DNA of 64,000 nt, from positions 307,118-371,117 of the forward strand of contig JAUSBK010000010.1 in assembly GCA_030652115.1 (NCBI GenBank), given 5' to 3'. The DNA comes from Coriobacteriia bacterium. Its GTDB lineage: Bacteria > Actinomycetota > Coriobacteriia > Anaerosomatales > Anaerosomataceae. The translations under genes and the position numbers were made by a program. The notes under the pieces were generated by a model. The model ran no database searches. It was not told the origin of the DNA and saw only the letters and a list, made by a program, of their open reading frames with translations. Position 1 is the stretch's first letter. Each line of letters opens with the position of its first letter. Positions 8,201 to 17,192 of this stretch are shown piece by piece.

Positions 8201-8892
8201 TAGTGATCGGGCACGCCGTCGTTGTCGTGATCGTGCTCTTCGGCGCTCAGTTCGTCACCGAGCTCGATGTCGAGGCGGACGAGCTCATCCTGCACGATCG
8301 CATCCAGGTCGTCGCGTCCCGCCTGGCGAAAGATGTCCCCTAAGATCCCATACCACTGATGCTTCTCGTGCAGGTCGGTCCACACGACATCTTCGCCGAG
8401 CGCGCGCTCAGCCGTTTCCGCCGCCCCGACGAGGTCGTCACCGTACAGGTACTCCAGCTGCGCCAGGTTGCTCAACAGCAGGCCCGAGCTCGGGTTGGCG
8501 TCCACGCCCCGCTCCGCCATGGCAAGGCCATCGCCGACTCTGCCGTTCTCTAGCAGAATCCAGCAACCCACCGGAACGGCGAACACAAGTTGCGGGTCGA
8601 GCTCCTCGATCAGCGCGATCGTGCTCAGCATGTATCGCTGCTCGGGTAGCGTCTTGCCTGCGTAGTAGCCGTGCATCAACGGATCGAGCCGGTTCCACAG
8701 CGCCGATGCTGCGTACCTCTTGAGACTCGTGAGATACGATGACGCGGCACTGCCGACCGCGCGTCCGGTGTCTGCGCCCGATGCGTCCGGTACGAGAGCA
8801 TCCGCAAGCGCCTGTCCGCCCAGCGCCAGTGCGAGACAGACCGCGATCGCAGCTGCTGCCGCCCGCAGTGTCCTCCGATCTGTCACCGTCAC
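8200..8892 (-). CDS. TPR-like exported or membrane-anchored protein
   Basis: Protein of 230 residues starting with GTG, which overlaps the permease stop (GTGA). Residues about 10-32 form a hydrophobic signal or anchor without a clear lipobox. Residues about 90-190 look like helical TPR-type repeats (GRVGDGLAMAERGVDANPSS, LLLSNLAQLEYL). The C-terminus ends EEHDHDNDGVPDH, a run of acidic residues resembling a calcium-binding DxDxDG loop. It is the third gene of an apparent operon with an ABC ATPase and permease, so it may be an extracytoplasmic accessory of that transporter. No function is established. Confidence 0.65.
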   Translation of the reverse strand: MTVTDRRTLRAAAAAIAVCLALALGGQALADALVPDASGADTGRAVGSAASSYLTSLKRYAASALWNRLDPLMHGYYAGKTLPEQRYMLSTIALIEELDPQLVFAVPVGCWILLENGRVGDGLAMAERGVDANPSSGLLLSNLAQLEYLYGDDLVGAAETAERALGEDVVWTDLHEKHQWYGILGDIFRQAGRDDLDAIVQDELVRLDIELGDELSAEEHDHDNDGVPDH

Positions 8893-9626
8893 AGATCCCT
8901 TCGCGCCAGAAGCAGACCGCCAACGAGCAGCGATATCCCCGACAGACCAACGAAGACCACCACCATGCTCAGGAGGTAGAGCGGAGGTACACCTGTGCCA
9001 TGCGCGACCGGATTCACCACGTTGAACGCGTCGAGCGACGGCATGAAGGGCTGCAGTGCAAGCGCACCCTCCCCTCCCAGAAGCGTACTCCGTGAGTGGC
9101 CGATGAACAGCGCTGTCAGCGTGGCGGTCACCACGACCACCGGCCCGCTCACGGCCGAGATCGCCACCGCAAACGCCGCGACCACGCCCATCTCAAGCCA
9201 GATCGCGAGCGCCCCCTGCCAGAGCCGCCACATCGGCTCGCCGTAGGTGATGAGACCGACGGCTTGCTCGATGACGGTGAATGCGGCCATCGCGCCACCG
9301 GCGACGATGAAGATGCCGAGCCATGTGCCCACGAGATACTCCCAGCGGCTCACGCTCTTTGCCACGACGTTGTAGATCGTACGTCGCTCCAGCTCACTGG
9401 GGATGCGATTCGCCGCGAGTGAGAGCGTGACCACAAGTGCTGTAACGAATGACAGCGCGAGCGCGACCTCCCGGAACACCGCCGCCTCCACCCCGAGGCC
9501 GTAGTCCGGCAGCGAAGGAATGGCGAATGCGAGCAGTGCCGCGAAGACGAGCACGACGTAGACGACCTTCCTCCGAAGGCTGTCGGTGACCACGCCGAGC
9601 GCAATGGGCCAGATGCGCGTCATCAT
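8889..9626 (-). CDS. ABC-2 type transporter permease
   Basis: Protein of 245 residues with about six membrane segments and the ABC-2/NosY-like pattern: a short cytoplasmic start, then helix pairs around residues 18-38, 50-75, 98-125, 140-165, 168-190 and 215-240. The loop SELERRTIYNVVAKSVSRWE is typical of this permease class. Its start (ATGATG at 9626-9621) overlaps the stop of the ATPase gene, which supports a two-component exporter. The substrate cannot be read from the sequence. Confidence 0.85.
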   Translation of the reverse strand: MMTRIWPIALGVVTDSLRRKVVYVVLVFAALLAFAIPSLPDYGLGVEAAVFREVALALSFVTALVVTLSLAANRIPSELERRTIYNVVAKSVSRWEYLVGTWLGIFIVAGGAMAAFTVIEQAVGLITYGEPMWRLWQGALAIWLEMGVVAAFAVAISAVSGPVVVVTATLTALFIGHSRSTLLGGEGALALQPFMPSLDAFNVVNPVAHGTGVPPLYLLSMVVVFVGLSGISLLVGGLLLARRDL

Positions 9627-10576
9627 CGTGCGCCCACCTCCTCGGCGGTTTGCACGAGCAGCCGGGAGAAGTACTCCTCGAGCGAGTCGCGCATCGGCGA
9701 AACGGACTCCACACGTCCGCCGGCGTCGTCCACCGCGTCAACCGCGGCGCGCACCGCATCGTCGGCCACCGAGAACACCCACAGACCGCCTGATGCGGCC
9801 ACGCTGCCCGCGAGCCTCTCCAGCGATGGAGGCAGGGTGTCGCTCAACCCACGGGCCCGTATCGACGTGCGGCCCTCGACGTTCAGCAGTGCGTCGAGGT
9901 CGCCCTCTGCGGCGACAAGCCCCGCGTTGAGGATCGTCACCTCGTCGCACACGGCCTCCACCTCGGAGAGCTGATGCGAGGAGAGCAGCACGGTCACGCC
10001 GGAGTCGCGGAGTGAGAGCATCAAGTTGCGCACGTCGCGCTGGCCAACCGGATCGAGCCCTGAGGCCGGCTCGTCGAGCACCACCACCATAGGCTCGTTG
10101 ATGAGCGCCTGAGCGATGCCGAGGCGCTGGAGCATGCCGCGGGAAAACGTCGAGAGCGTCGTGCGATCGCGGCCCTCCAGCCCGACCCGCTCGAGAAGCG
10201 CGGCCGTCCGGGGCGCGATCTGATCCTTCGGCACGCCCGAGAGCTGTGCGTACAGCTTGAGTGCGTGGTTCGCGGTGAGATGCTGCGGGAAGTACGGCTG
10301 CTCGGGCATGAAGCCGACGCCCCTGCGCCCTGCCGGGCGGGTCGAATCCTCGCCGAGGATCCGGAATGTCCCGGCAGTGGGCCGGACGAGGCCGAGCAGC
10401 ATCTTCAAGGTGGTGGTCTTGCCCGCGCCATTCGGGCCGAGCAGACCGTGGATGGTGCCGGCCTCGACGCTGATCGAAACGTCGCGAACCGCATCCCGGG
10501 ACGGTGCCCCGACGATCGGCTTGTACGCCTTTCGGGCACCCTGCACATGGATGGCCCGGACTGAGGGGTCGCTCAT
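9623..10576 (-). CDS. ABC transporter ATP-binding protein
   Basis: Protein of 317 residues. Walker A is GPNGAGKTTT, the signature region is TFSRGMLQRL, Walker B is VVVLDEPASGLDP, and the switch His lies in LLSSHQLSEVE. About 90 residues follow the nucleotide-binding domain, as in exporters of the CcmA/DrrA/NatA type. It pairs with the overlapping permease gene. The gene begins 5 bases after the mltG stop. Confidence 0.92.
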   Translation of the reverse strand: MSDPSVRAIHVQGARKAYKPIVGAPSRDAVRDVSISVEAGTIHGLLGPNGAGKTTTLKMLLGLVRPTAGTFRILGEDSTRPAGRRGVGFMPEQPYFPQHLTANHALKLYAQLSGVPKDQIAPRTAALLERVGLEGRDRTTLSTFSRGMLQRLGIAQALINEPMVVVLDEPASGLDPVGQRDVRNLMLSLRDSGVTVLLSSHQLSEVEAVCDEVTILNAGLVAAEGDLDALLNVEGRTSIRARGLSDTLPPSLERLAGSVAASGGLWVFSVADDAVRAAVDAVDDAGGRVESVSPMRDSLEEYFSRLLVQTAEEVGAR

Positions 10577-10581
10577 GATCG

Positions 10582-11676
10582 CTACGGTGTCACCTCTCTC
10601 GACTTCTCCTTCGCCACCAGGAACTCCTCGAACGTCACGCAGAAGGTGTGGGAGCCGTCCTCGCCGGTGAGCACGTAGTAGATGTAGTCGGTCTGTGCAG
10701 GCGCAGCCGCCGCCTCGAGCGAGGCAAGCCCGGGGCTCGCGATCGCGCCGGGCGGCAGCCCCGCGTACAGGTAGGTGTTGTACGGGCTATCCACCGCCAG
10801 GTCGCTGTTGAGCAACCTCGGGCGGTTCTTCTTGATCACGTACTCGATCGTGGCGTCGATCTCCAGCTTCATCCCGATCGCAAGCCGGTTGTAGATGACC
10901 GAGCTCACCAGCGGACGCTCCTCGGCCAGACGCGCCTCCCGCTCGATCATCGAGGCGACCGTGACGATCTCGTGGAGCGACATGCCGAGAGACGACGGAT
11001 ACGTGAGGTCAACCTGCGCGATCTCCTTGTCGAACTGCGCGAGCATGAGCTCGATCACATCAGCCGGAGCCGAACCCCGGATGATCCGGTAGGTCTTCGG
11101 GAACAGGTAGCCCTCGAGCGAACCGTCGTACGCGTCGGCCAGGTACGGATGGGCCGGCTGGAATGCCGCCGCCTGGCCCTTCGCCAGCGAGATGAACTCG
11201 GCGGCCGGGACACCCGCCTGTTCCTCGAGGCGCGTGGCGATCTGCTCGACCGTGAAGCCCTCGGGGATGGTGACGGTGACGTAGTCGATGGGCGGTCCCG
11301 CGACGAGCACGTCACGCACGTCCTCGTAGGCCATCCCGGTGGTGAGATCGTAGACGCCGGACCGGAACTCGCTGTCCACGCCGTCCAGCCGCGCCCGCAC
11401 CCGGAACATGGCCGCGTTGTCGATGACTCCCGCTTTCTCAAGAATCCCGGCGATGTCGCCCGTGTCCGTGCCCGCCGGAATCTCCAGCTGCACCGGCTCG
11501 CCGGGCGTCACCTCCACATGGGGCACGCCGAAGAGCTGCCAGACGCCGTACACCGGAATGCCGACGAGGACGACAGCGACCACGATTCCGACCACCGTGG
11601 TGAGCGTCCGGCGTCGCGAGCGCGCGTCGGGACGGCGGACTCCCCTCTCGCCGTCCGACTGCTGGAGAGTGGTCAT
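10582..11676 (-). CDS. mltG: Endolytic murein transglycosylase MltG
   Basis: YceG/MltG family enzyme that cleaves nascent peptidoglycan strands in the membrane outer leaflet. The N-terminus is Arg-rich, followed by one membrane helix (about residues 25-48) and the periplasmic/extracellular YceG domain. The catalytic Glu lies in the ASMIEREAR block. The IDATIEYV and PYNTYLYAGLPPGAI blocks near the end are typical. I chose ATG 11676, which overlaps the ruvX stop (ATGA); an upstream in-frame start would run deep into ruvX. Length is 364 residues. Confidence 0.92.
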   Translation of the reverse strand: MTTLQQSDGERGVRRPDARSRRRTLTTVVGIVVAVVLVGIPVYGVWQLFGVPHVEVTPGEPVQLEIPAGTDTGDIAGILEKAGVIDNAAMFRVRARLDGVDSEFRSGVYDLTTGMAYEDVRDVLVAGPPIDYVTVTIPEGFTVEQIATRLEEQAGVPAAEFISLAKGQAAAFQPAHPYLADAYDGSLEGYLFPKTYRIIRGSAPADVIELMLAQFDKEIAQVDLTYPSSLGMSLHEIVTVASMIEREARLAEERPLVSSVIYNRLAIGMKLEIDATIEYVIKKNRPRLLNSDLAVDSPYNTYLYAGLPPGAIASPGLASLEAAAAPAQTDYIYYVLTGEDGSHTFCVTFEEFLVAKEKSREVTP

Positions 11677-12092
11677 GACTCTGCCCGTCCGTGTCCGGCA
11701 TCCAGCCACGACTGGAGCACGAGCGCGGCGGCCACCTTGTCGACCATCCCGCGCTGCTGCTTGTCGCTCATGCCCGCTGACCGCATCGCCCGCTTCGCCT
11801 CCGCACTCGAGTTCCGCTCGTCGGCGAACGCAAGCGGCAGGCCGAGCCGTGCCGCGAGTCGCTCGGCAGTATCACGTACGAGCGCCGCCTGCGGGCCTTC
11901 CTCGCCAGCGAGCGTCAACGGCAGACCGACCACCAGCATCTCCGCCTCATAGTCCTCCACGATCCGGGCAAGCCGCCCGGAGTCGAGGTCGCTCGCATCC
12001 AGCACCGTGACCGGAGACGCGACCGCGCCCGCGGGGTCGGAGACCGCCACGCCGACTCGCACGGACCCGATGTCGAGGCCCAGCGCTCGCAT
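11673..12092 (-). CDS. ruvX: RuvX/YqgF-family Holliday junction resolvase-like protein
   Basis: Protein of 139 residues with an RNase H-like fold. It begins MRALGLDIGSVRVGVAVSD, carrying the first catalytic Asp, and contains VVGLPLTLAGEEG and FADERNSS, where YqgF proteins have their second and third acidic positions. The family acts in pre-16S rRNA 5' processing and has been proposed as an alternative resolvase. It lies between alaS and mltG, the common actinobacterial order alaS-ruvX-mltG. Confidence 0.93.
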   Translation of the reverse strand: MRALGLDIGSVRVGVAVSDPAGAVASPVTVLDASDLDSGRLARIVEDYEAEMLVVGLPLTLAGEEGPQAALVRDTAERLAARLGLPLAFADERNSSAEAKRAMRSAGMSDKQQRGMVDKVAAALVLQSWLDAGHGRAES

Positions 12093-12097
12093 CGGCG

Positions 12098-14722
12098 CTA
12101 CTCCACTCCCAAGACGCGTCTCGCCTCGGCAAGCGCGGCGTCGATCCCGCCTGCGTCCTTGCCTCCGGCCTGAGCCATCTCGGCACGCCCACCGCCGCCG
12201 CCCTTGATGTGGGGCGCAATCGCCCGGATGATCGCACCGGCGTCGAAGCCCTTCGACACTGCCGAAGCGGTGCCGGACGCGATGAGGAGCGGGGCACCCG
12301 TCTCGGGGTCGGCCGAAGCCAGCACGACACCACTCGCCTCACCGGCACGGGTGCGGACTGCGTCGGCCGCCTGCCGAAGCTCCTGCGAGTTCATAGACGG
12401 AACGCGGCCGATGGCAAGCTGATAGCCGACATCGAACGTCGCGACAGCTGACGGGTCGAAGCCTGAGGCCGCGCTCCTTGCACGGCTAGCCGCACTCTCA
12501 AGGTCCTTCGCCCGCTTGACGAGCGTAGCGGCTCGATCGGCGACCTCGAACCGTGCCACCTTGAGCGCTGCGGCTGACTCAACAAGCTCGGCTTCCACGC
12601 GATCCAGATACACGAGCGCATCAAAGCTGGTGACCGCCTCGATTCGGCGCAGGTTGGCGCCCACGCTACCCTCGGAGGTGATCTTCACGAGCCCGATCTC
12701 ACTCGAGCGCCCCACGTGCGTGCCGCCGCACAGCTCCTTGCTGAAGTTGCCGACCTCGAGCACGCGCACGATCTCGCCGTACTTCTCGCCGAACAGCGCG
12801 GTAACGCCCATCTCGCGAGCAGTGGTGAGTGATGTCTCGTAGTTGCGCACCGGGTGGTTCTCCATGATCTTGTGGTTCGCCATCTCCTCGATGCGGCCCA
12901 GCTGCTCGGCAGTGACCGCCTCGAAGTGCGTGAAGTCGAAGCGCAGCCGGTCGGGCGCCACGTAAGAGCCGGACTGCCGCACGTGATCGCCGAGTATCCG
13001 GCGCAGCGCCCAGTGGAGAATGTGCGTGGCAGTATGGTTGCGACGAATGCGCTCCCTGCGCATCATATCGATCGCCGCGTGCACCGAATCGCCAACCGCG
13101 AGTGCGCCCGCCTCGAGCATCCCCACATGCGCCACGATTCCGGGGACGGGGAACTTAGTGTCGGTCACCACGAAGGCTGAACCGCCTGCGACGATCATGC
13201 CTGAGTCCCCCACCTGGCCGCCTTGCTCGGCGTAGAACGGCGTTGCTGCCAGGACGATGTCGGCGGCGATGCCGGCTTCCACCATCTGTACCGCTGACCC
13301 CGCGACCACGATGCCGACGATCACCGAGTCGGCCTCATCGGCGCCATAGCCGAGGAACTCGGTGCGCTCCGCGCCGCGCGCGATCTCGTCGAACGCGCTG
13401 CCGATGGTCGACCACGAGTCGTCCTTCACCGCGGCGCGTCCGCGCTCGCGCTGCGCCTCCATGGCGACGGCGAACGTATCGCCATCGACCTCGAGGCCCG
13501 CTTCAGCAGCGATCTCGCTCGTGAGCTCATACGGGAAGCCGTACGTGTCGTGAAGCGTGAACGCCTCGTTCCCGTCGAGGACGCTGCTCCCCTCCGAGCG
13601 CGTGCGCTCGATGGCCGACGCGAGGAACGCGAGTCCCTGCCTGAGCGTCGTGCCGAAGCGTTCCTCCTCGGCAGCGACGATGCCCCGGATGAGGTCCGCG
13701 TGCTCGAGGAGTTCTGGGTACGGTGCGCCCCACCGCTCGATGACGGTGTCGATGAGCCGCATCATGAATGCGTCCTCCACACCCAGGAGCCGCCCGTGAC
13801 GGATGGCCCTCCGGAGCAGCCTGCGCAGCACGTACCCGCGGCCCTCGTTGGACGGCAGCACGCCATCGGCGATCAGGAACGCCACGGCACGCGCGTGGTC
13901 GGCGAGGATGCGAAGGGAGACATCGGTCTTCGCGCTCGAACCCAGGAACGCACCCGTGATGTCCTCGGCGGCCGATACCAGCACGCGCAGATCATCGGTC
14001 TCGAAGTTGGTGTGCACGCCCTGCATGATGGCGGCCACGCGCTCGAGCCCCATGCCGGTGTCGATGTTCTTCTTCGGCAGTGGCGTGAGCGTGCCGTCCT
14101 CGGCGCGGTCGTACTGCATGAACACCAGGTTCCAGTACTCCACGTACCGGTCGCAGTCGCAGCCGGGCGCGCACGATTCCAGGCCGCAGCCCACCTCTGG
14201 TCCCTGATCGTAGTAGAGCTCGGAGCACGGCCCGCACGGACCGGTGGGGCCAGCGCTCCAGAAGTTGTCCTTGGCCCCCATCCGGACGATCCGATCGGCA
14301 CGCACGCCTACTTCATCGCGCCAGATGACCTCGGCTTCATCGTCGTCCTCGTAGATCGAGAACCACAGCCGCTCCGGATCCATGCCAAGCACGCTCGTGG
14401 AGTACTCGTACGCCCAGGCGCACGCCTCGCTCTTGAAGTAGTCGCCGAAGCTGAAGTTGCCGAGCATCTCGAAGAAGCTGTGGTGCCGGCCCGTCGTGCC
14501 GATGATGTCGATGTCCGTCGTCCGCGCGCACTTCTGACAGGTGGTCGCCCGCGTCACGCCGATGTCGCGCGCGCCGAGAAACACCGGCTTGAACTGCACC
14601 ATGCCGGCCGAGGTGAGCAGCAGCGACGGATCATCGGGAATGAGCGAGCTCGACGGCAGGCGCTTGGCGCCCTTGCTCTCGAAGTAAGACAGGAACGACT
14701 CTCTGATGTCGGTGGACTTCAC
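12098..14722 (-). CDS. alaS: Alanine--tRNA ligase
   Basis: Class II synthetase of 874 residues, the usual length. The aminoacylation domain (about 1-450) has the motif 2 region, an editing domain carries HTATHILHWALR and CGGTHVGRSSEIG (zinc-binding HxxxH and CxxxH), and the C-terminal part is DHHA1-type. An unusual Cys-rich segment near residues 170-195 (CGPCSELYYDQGP, then three further Cys and CDCDRY) belongs to the aminoacylation domain of many bacterial AlaRS. Start is GTG directly after the stop of the permease gene. Confidence 0.97.
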   Translation of the reverse strand: MKSTDIRESFLSYFESKGAKRLPSSSLIPDDPSLLLTSAGMVQFKPVFLGARDIGVTRATTCQKCARTTDIDIIGTTGRHHSFFEMLGNFSFGDYFKSEACAWAYEYSTSVLGMDPERLWFSIYEDDDEAEVIWRDEVGVRADRIVRMGAKDNFWSAGPTGPCGPCSELYYDQGPEVGCGLESCAPGCDCDRYVEYWNLVFMQYDRAEDGTLTPLPKKNIDTGMGLERVAAIMQGVHTNFETDDLRVLVSAAEDITGAFLGSSAKTDVSLRILADHARAVAFLIADGVLPSNEGRGYVLRRLLRRAIRHGRLLGVEDAFMMRLIDTVIERWGAPYPELLEHADLIRGIVAAEEERFGTTLRQGLAFLASAIERTRSEGSSVLDGNEAFTLHDTYGFPYELTSEIAAEAGLEVDGDTFAVAMEAQRERGRAAVKDDSWSTIGSAFDEIARGAERTEFLGYGADEADSVIVGIVVAGSAVQMVEAGIAADIVLAATPFYAEQGGQVGDSGMIVAGGSAFVVTDTKFPVPGIVAHVGMLEAGALAVGDSVHAAIDMMRRERIRRNHTATHILHWALRRILGDHVRQSGSYVAPDRLRFDFTHFEAVTAEQLGRIEEMANHKIMENHPVRNYETSLTTAREMGVTALFGEKYGEIVRVLEVGNFSKELCGGTHVGRSSEIGLVKITSEGSVGANLRRIEAVTSFDALVYLDRVEAELVESAAALKVARFEVADRAATLVKRAKDLESAASRARSAASGFDPSAVATFDVGYQLAIGRVPSMNSQELRQAADAVRTRAGEASGVVLASADPETGAPLLIASGTASAVSKGFDAGAIIRAIAPHIKGGGGGRAEMAQAGGKDAGGIDAALAEARRVLGVE

Positions 14723-15976
14723 TTAGGCGTTCTCCTCGGGGGTCTTGACATCATCGTTGGCGGTGGCGCGCGGTTCCGGGTCGTCCGTCGAGCACTCGGA
14801 GGTGTCGTCCGTCGGGCACTCGGAGGTGTCGTCCGTCGAGCACTCGGCGGCGTCGTCCGACGTGCGGAAGAACGCGCCGTCCTCCGAGGACAGCTTCGAG
14901 TCGGTGTACTTCTCGAAGTAGTAGACGAACAGGCCCTTAGCGATGGCTGCCACCGGGATTGCGAGTATGAGGCCCGGGAAGCCGAAGAGCGTACCACCGG
15001 CGAGCAGCGAGAATATCACCAGGAGCGGGTGCAGGTCGACTTGTTCGGACATGACCCGCGGCTGCACGAAGATCTCGGTGATCTGCTGCGCGCCGAGACA
15101 CACGACGAGTGCGCCCACGATGTGCAGCGGACTCACGAAGGCGGCGGCGATGACGGCTATGACCGCAGTGAGTGTAGGTCCGATCCACGGGATGACGTTG
15201 AAGACACCGGCAAGCAGACCGATCACGAGAGAGTACGGCACGCCAACGACCGACAGACCGATCGCGACGAGAGCCGCGGTAGCCGAGGAGAGGATCAGCT
15301 GCCCGCGCAGGTAGCCGCCAAGAATCCGCGACACCTTGTGCGTGACGACGCTCGCTTCTTCCTGACGCTGCGGGCCGGCGAGCAGCACCGCCTCCTTGTT
15401 GATCGTCGGTAGGTCCTTGAGGATCCAGAAACCGACCACGAGCGCGAGCACGAAGTTGGCAAGGAGTGAAACGGCCGAGCCGCCCGCGCTGAAGACCTCT
15501 TTGGCGAGCGTCGCCGACCACTGGGCGGACTGCTCGGCGATGGTGTCCTGCAGGTTCGCCAGTGCCTCGTCCACCCAGGGTGGCACGATGAGTGCCTGGT
15601 ATCGGCCCTCGAGGTCCAGAAGCATGGTGCTGGCCTTCTCGTAGTACTCGGGGAAGGCGACGATGAACTGCCGCACCTGCTCCACGAGCGTCGGAACCAG
15701 GAAACCGAGCGCTACGCCGAGCACTGCGAAACCGATCAGGTAGCACAGACCCACCGCCAGGCCGCGCTTCATCCCGCGTCGCTCAAGAGCGGCCACAGGC
15801 GCGCGAAGCATGAATACGATGACGATGCCCAGCAGGAACGGCACGAGCGCGCTCGACACCCTGCCGAGGAGCCACCCCGCTCCCGCAAGCAGCAGACAGA
15901 TGCCGACGATGGCCCAGGTCACGATCAGGGCCTGCAGCCACCGGTCACGCGGCTCGTGGCGCAACAACGTGGACAC
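14723..15976 (-). CDS. AI-2E family (PerM/YdiK-like) membrane protein
   Basis: Protein of 417 residues with the AI-2E transporter layout: two N-terminal helix pairs (about 20-95), a cytoplasmic or exposed helical stretch (about 95-160), then four or five helices (about 165-350). The family block LLAGVFNVIPWIGPTLTAV is present. After about residue 360 a hydrophilic tail follows with three copies of an 8-residue unit (TDDTSECS type). The family includes exporters of AI-2 and Na+/H+ antiporters, so the substrate is open. It lies between the sigma factor gene and alaS. Confidence 0.85.
   Translation of the reverse strand: MSTLLRHEPRDRWLQALIVTWAIVGICLLLAGAGWLLGRVSSALVPFLLGIVIVFMLRAPVAALERRGMKRGLAVGLCYLIGFAVLGVALGFLVPTLVEQVRQFIVAFPEYYEKASTMLLDLEGRYQALIVPPWVDEALANLQDTIAEQSAQWSATLAKEVFSAGGSAVSLLANFVLALVVGFWILKDLPTINKEAVLLAGPQRQEEASVVTHKVSRILGGYLRGQLILSSATAALVAIGLSVVGVPYSLVIGLLAGVFNVIPWIGPTLTAVIAVIAAAFVSPLHIVGALVVCLGAQQITEIFVQPRVMSEQVDLHPLLVIFSLLAGGTLFGFPGLILAIPVAAIAKGLFVYYFEKYTDSKLSSEDGAFFRTSDDAAECSTDDTSECPTDDTSECSTDDPEPRATANDDVKTPEENA
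14780..14851 (-). repeat. Three tandem 24-bp repeats in the AI-2E gene
   Basis: Copies at 14780-14803, 14804-14827 and 14828-14851 differ by only one or two bases each, with a partial fourth starting at 14852. They encode Thr-Asp-Asp-(Thr/Pro)-Ser-Glu-Cys units at the C-terminus of the membrane protein. The near identity suggests recent expansion or slippage. Each unit places one Cys, so the tail has a regular Cys spacing of eight residues. Confidence 0.9.
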
Positions 15977-16762
15977 TCAGACCTCCTCGATGACGATGTG
16001 CTCGCGCAGGACGCGGAGCGTCTTGCGCAGGAGCCGCGACACCTGCATCTGCGAGATACCGAGCGTCGTGGCTATCTCCGTCTGCGTCAGCCCCTGGAAG
16101 AACCGCAGGTACAGTACCCGCTGCTCCTGCGGAGCGAGGAACTTGAGCGCTTCGGCAAGCGTGGTGCGGTCGTCAACGAGCGCCATCAGCTGATCGTCCT
16201 CGCCGATGTACTCGAGGATGCTGAACGAGTCGCTCCCGTCTACGTTCCGGTCGCTCTCAAGGGATACGAAGTTGTAGGCCTCGCTCGTCTCCAGCGCTGC
16301 GAGGACGTCTTCGGCTGTGACATGCAGGTACGCCGCTATCTCGATGATCGTCGGGGACCGCTGCAGCTGCTGCGTGAGGGCGTCCACCGCCTGGTTCACC
16401 CTGAACGACAGCTCCTGGAGCCGGCGGGGCACCTTGATCGCCCAGCCCTTATCGCGGAAGTATCGCTTGAGCTCGCCCACGATCGTAGGTGTGGCGTACG
16501 TCGTGAACTCCACTTCGCGGTCCGTGTCGAAGCGATCGATCGCCTTGATGAGGCCGATCGTGCCGACCTGGATGAGGTCGTCGATGGGCTCACCCCGGTT
16601 GCGAAAGCGGCTCGCAAGGTACTTCACAAGGTTCAGGTACATGGTGATGAGTTCGTCCCGCGACTCCTCATCACCATGCTCGTGGAAGTGGATGAACAGC
16701 TCGCGCGTGCGGACCTTGTCCCAGACGAGCCGCCGCTCCTGTCGCTTGGCGCTCCTAGGCAA
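15977..16762 (-). CDS. SigB/SigF-type alternative RNA polymerase sigma factor
   Basis: Sigma-70 family protein of 261 residues. Region 2 includes DELITMYLNLVKYLASRF, DDLIQVGTIGLIKAIDRF and TYATPTIVGELKRYFRD; region 3 includes LSFRVNQAVDAL; region 4 ends with TQTEIATTLGISQMQVSRLL. This layout is that of SigB/SigF/SigG factors. I chose TTG at 16762, because AGGAG lies six bases upstream and homology begins there; a longer frame upstream reads through the partner gene. The start overlaps the stop of the RsbW-like gene by 8 bases, so the two are probably translationally coupled. Confidence 0.9.
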   Translation of the reverse strand: MPRSAKRQERRLVWDKVRTRELFIHFHEHGDEESRDELITMYLNLVKYLASRFRNRGEPIDDLIQVGTIGLIKAIDRFDTDREVEFTTYATPTIVGELKRYFRDKGWAIKVPRRLQELSFRVNQAVDALTQQLQRSPTIIEIAAYLHVTAEDVLAALETSEAYNFVSLESDRNVDGSDSFSILEYIGEDDQLMALVDDRTTLAEALKFLAPQEQRVLYLRFFQGLTQTEIATTLGISQMQVSRLLRKTLRVLREHIVIEEV

Positions 16763-17156
16763 CGTCGTCTCCTGACGACGAGACACGGCGGCAGAGCCGG
16801 AGCGTGCATGCACCGGCCTCGTGAGAGATGGCGAACTCATCGCACACCGATTGCAGGATGAACTCGGCGTAGCTGCCGGAGGTAGTGTGCCCGCCCTCGG
16901 GAGTGCAGCATTCCGGCAGAGGGCCGACCTCGACTCGCAGCTCGCCGTCATCAAGGATGAAGGCGAACGTCACGTCGGGCTGATCGCCCGCGCACTCGCA
17001 CGCGTAGACGAACGCCTCCTCGGCAGCCATCCGCACGTCGTCCACCTCGTCGTAAGACATGCCGAGCCTCGCCGCAAGCTCCGCCGCCGTCATCCGCACG
17101 GTCCGCGCGTACTCACTGCGCGCCGGAACGACCAGCGTGACACGGTCCTTACTCAT
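16755..17156 (-). CDS. RsbW-like anti-sigma factor with degenerate ATP-binding motifs
   Basis: Protein of 133 residues. It aligns from memory with Bacillus RsbW over the N-terminal half (VPARSEYARTVRMTAAELAARLGMSYDEVDDVRMA). The kinase motifs are missing: the N-box, EACTNA in RsbW, reads EEAFVYACECA; the DEG box reads VGPLPECC; and the glycine-rich G2 loop is replaced by SGSYAEFILQSV. It carries seven Cys. It probably still binds the sigma factor encoded next to it but may not phosphorylate an anti-anti-sigma factor, and no rsbV gene is nearby. Start ATG 17156 has AGGAGG five bases upstream. Confidence 0.72.
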   Translation of the reverse strand: MSKDRVTLVVPARSEYARTVRMTAAELAARLGMSYDEVDDVRMAAEEAFVYACECAGDQPDVTFAFILDDGELRVEVGPLPECCTPEGGHTTSGSYAEFILQSVCDEFAISHEAGACTLRLCRRVSSSGDDVA

Positions 17157-17192
17157 GGGTCCTCCTTGAGGCATGCGCCCCGACCAAGTGCT

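Noticed and set aside
13550..15412. Long open frame on the plus strand (620 codons) opposite alaS and the AI-2E gene
   Set aside because: It is antisense to two recognisable genes; its composition follows the mirror of their codon bias, as usual at high GC.
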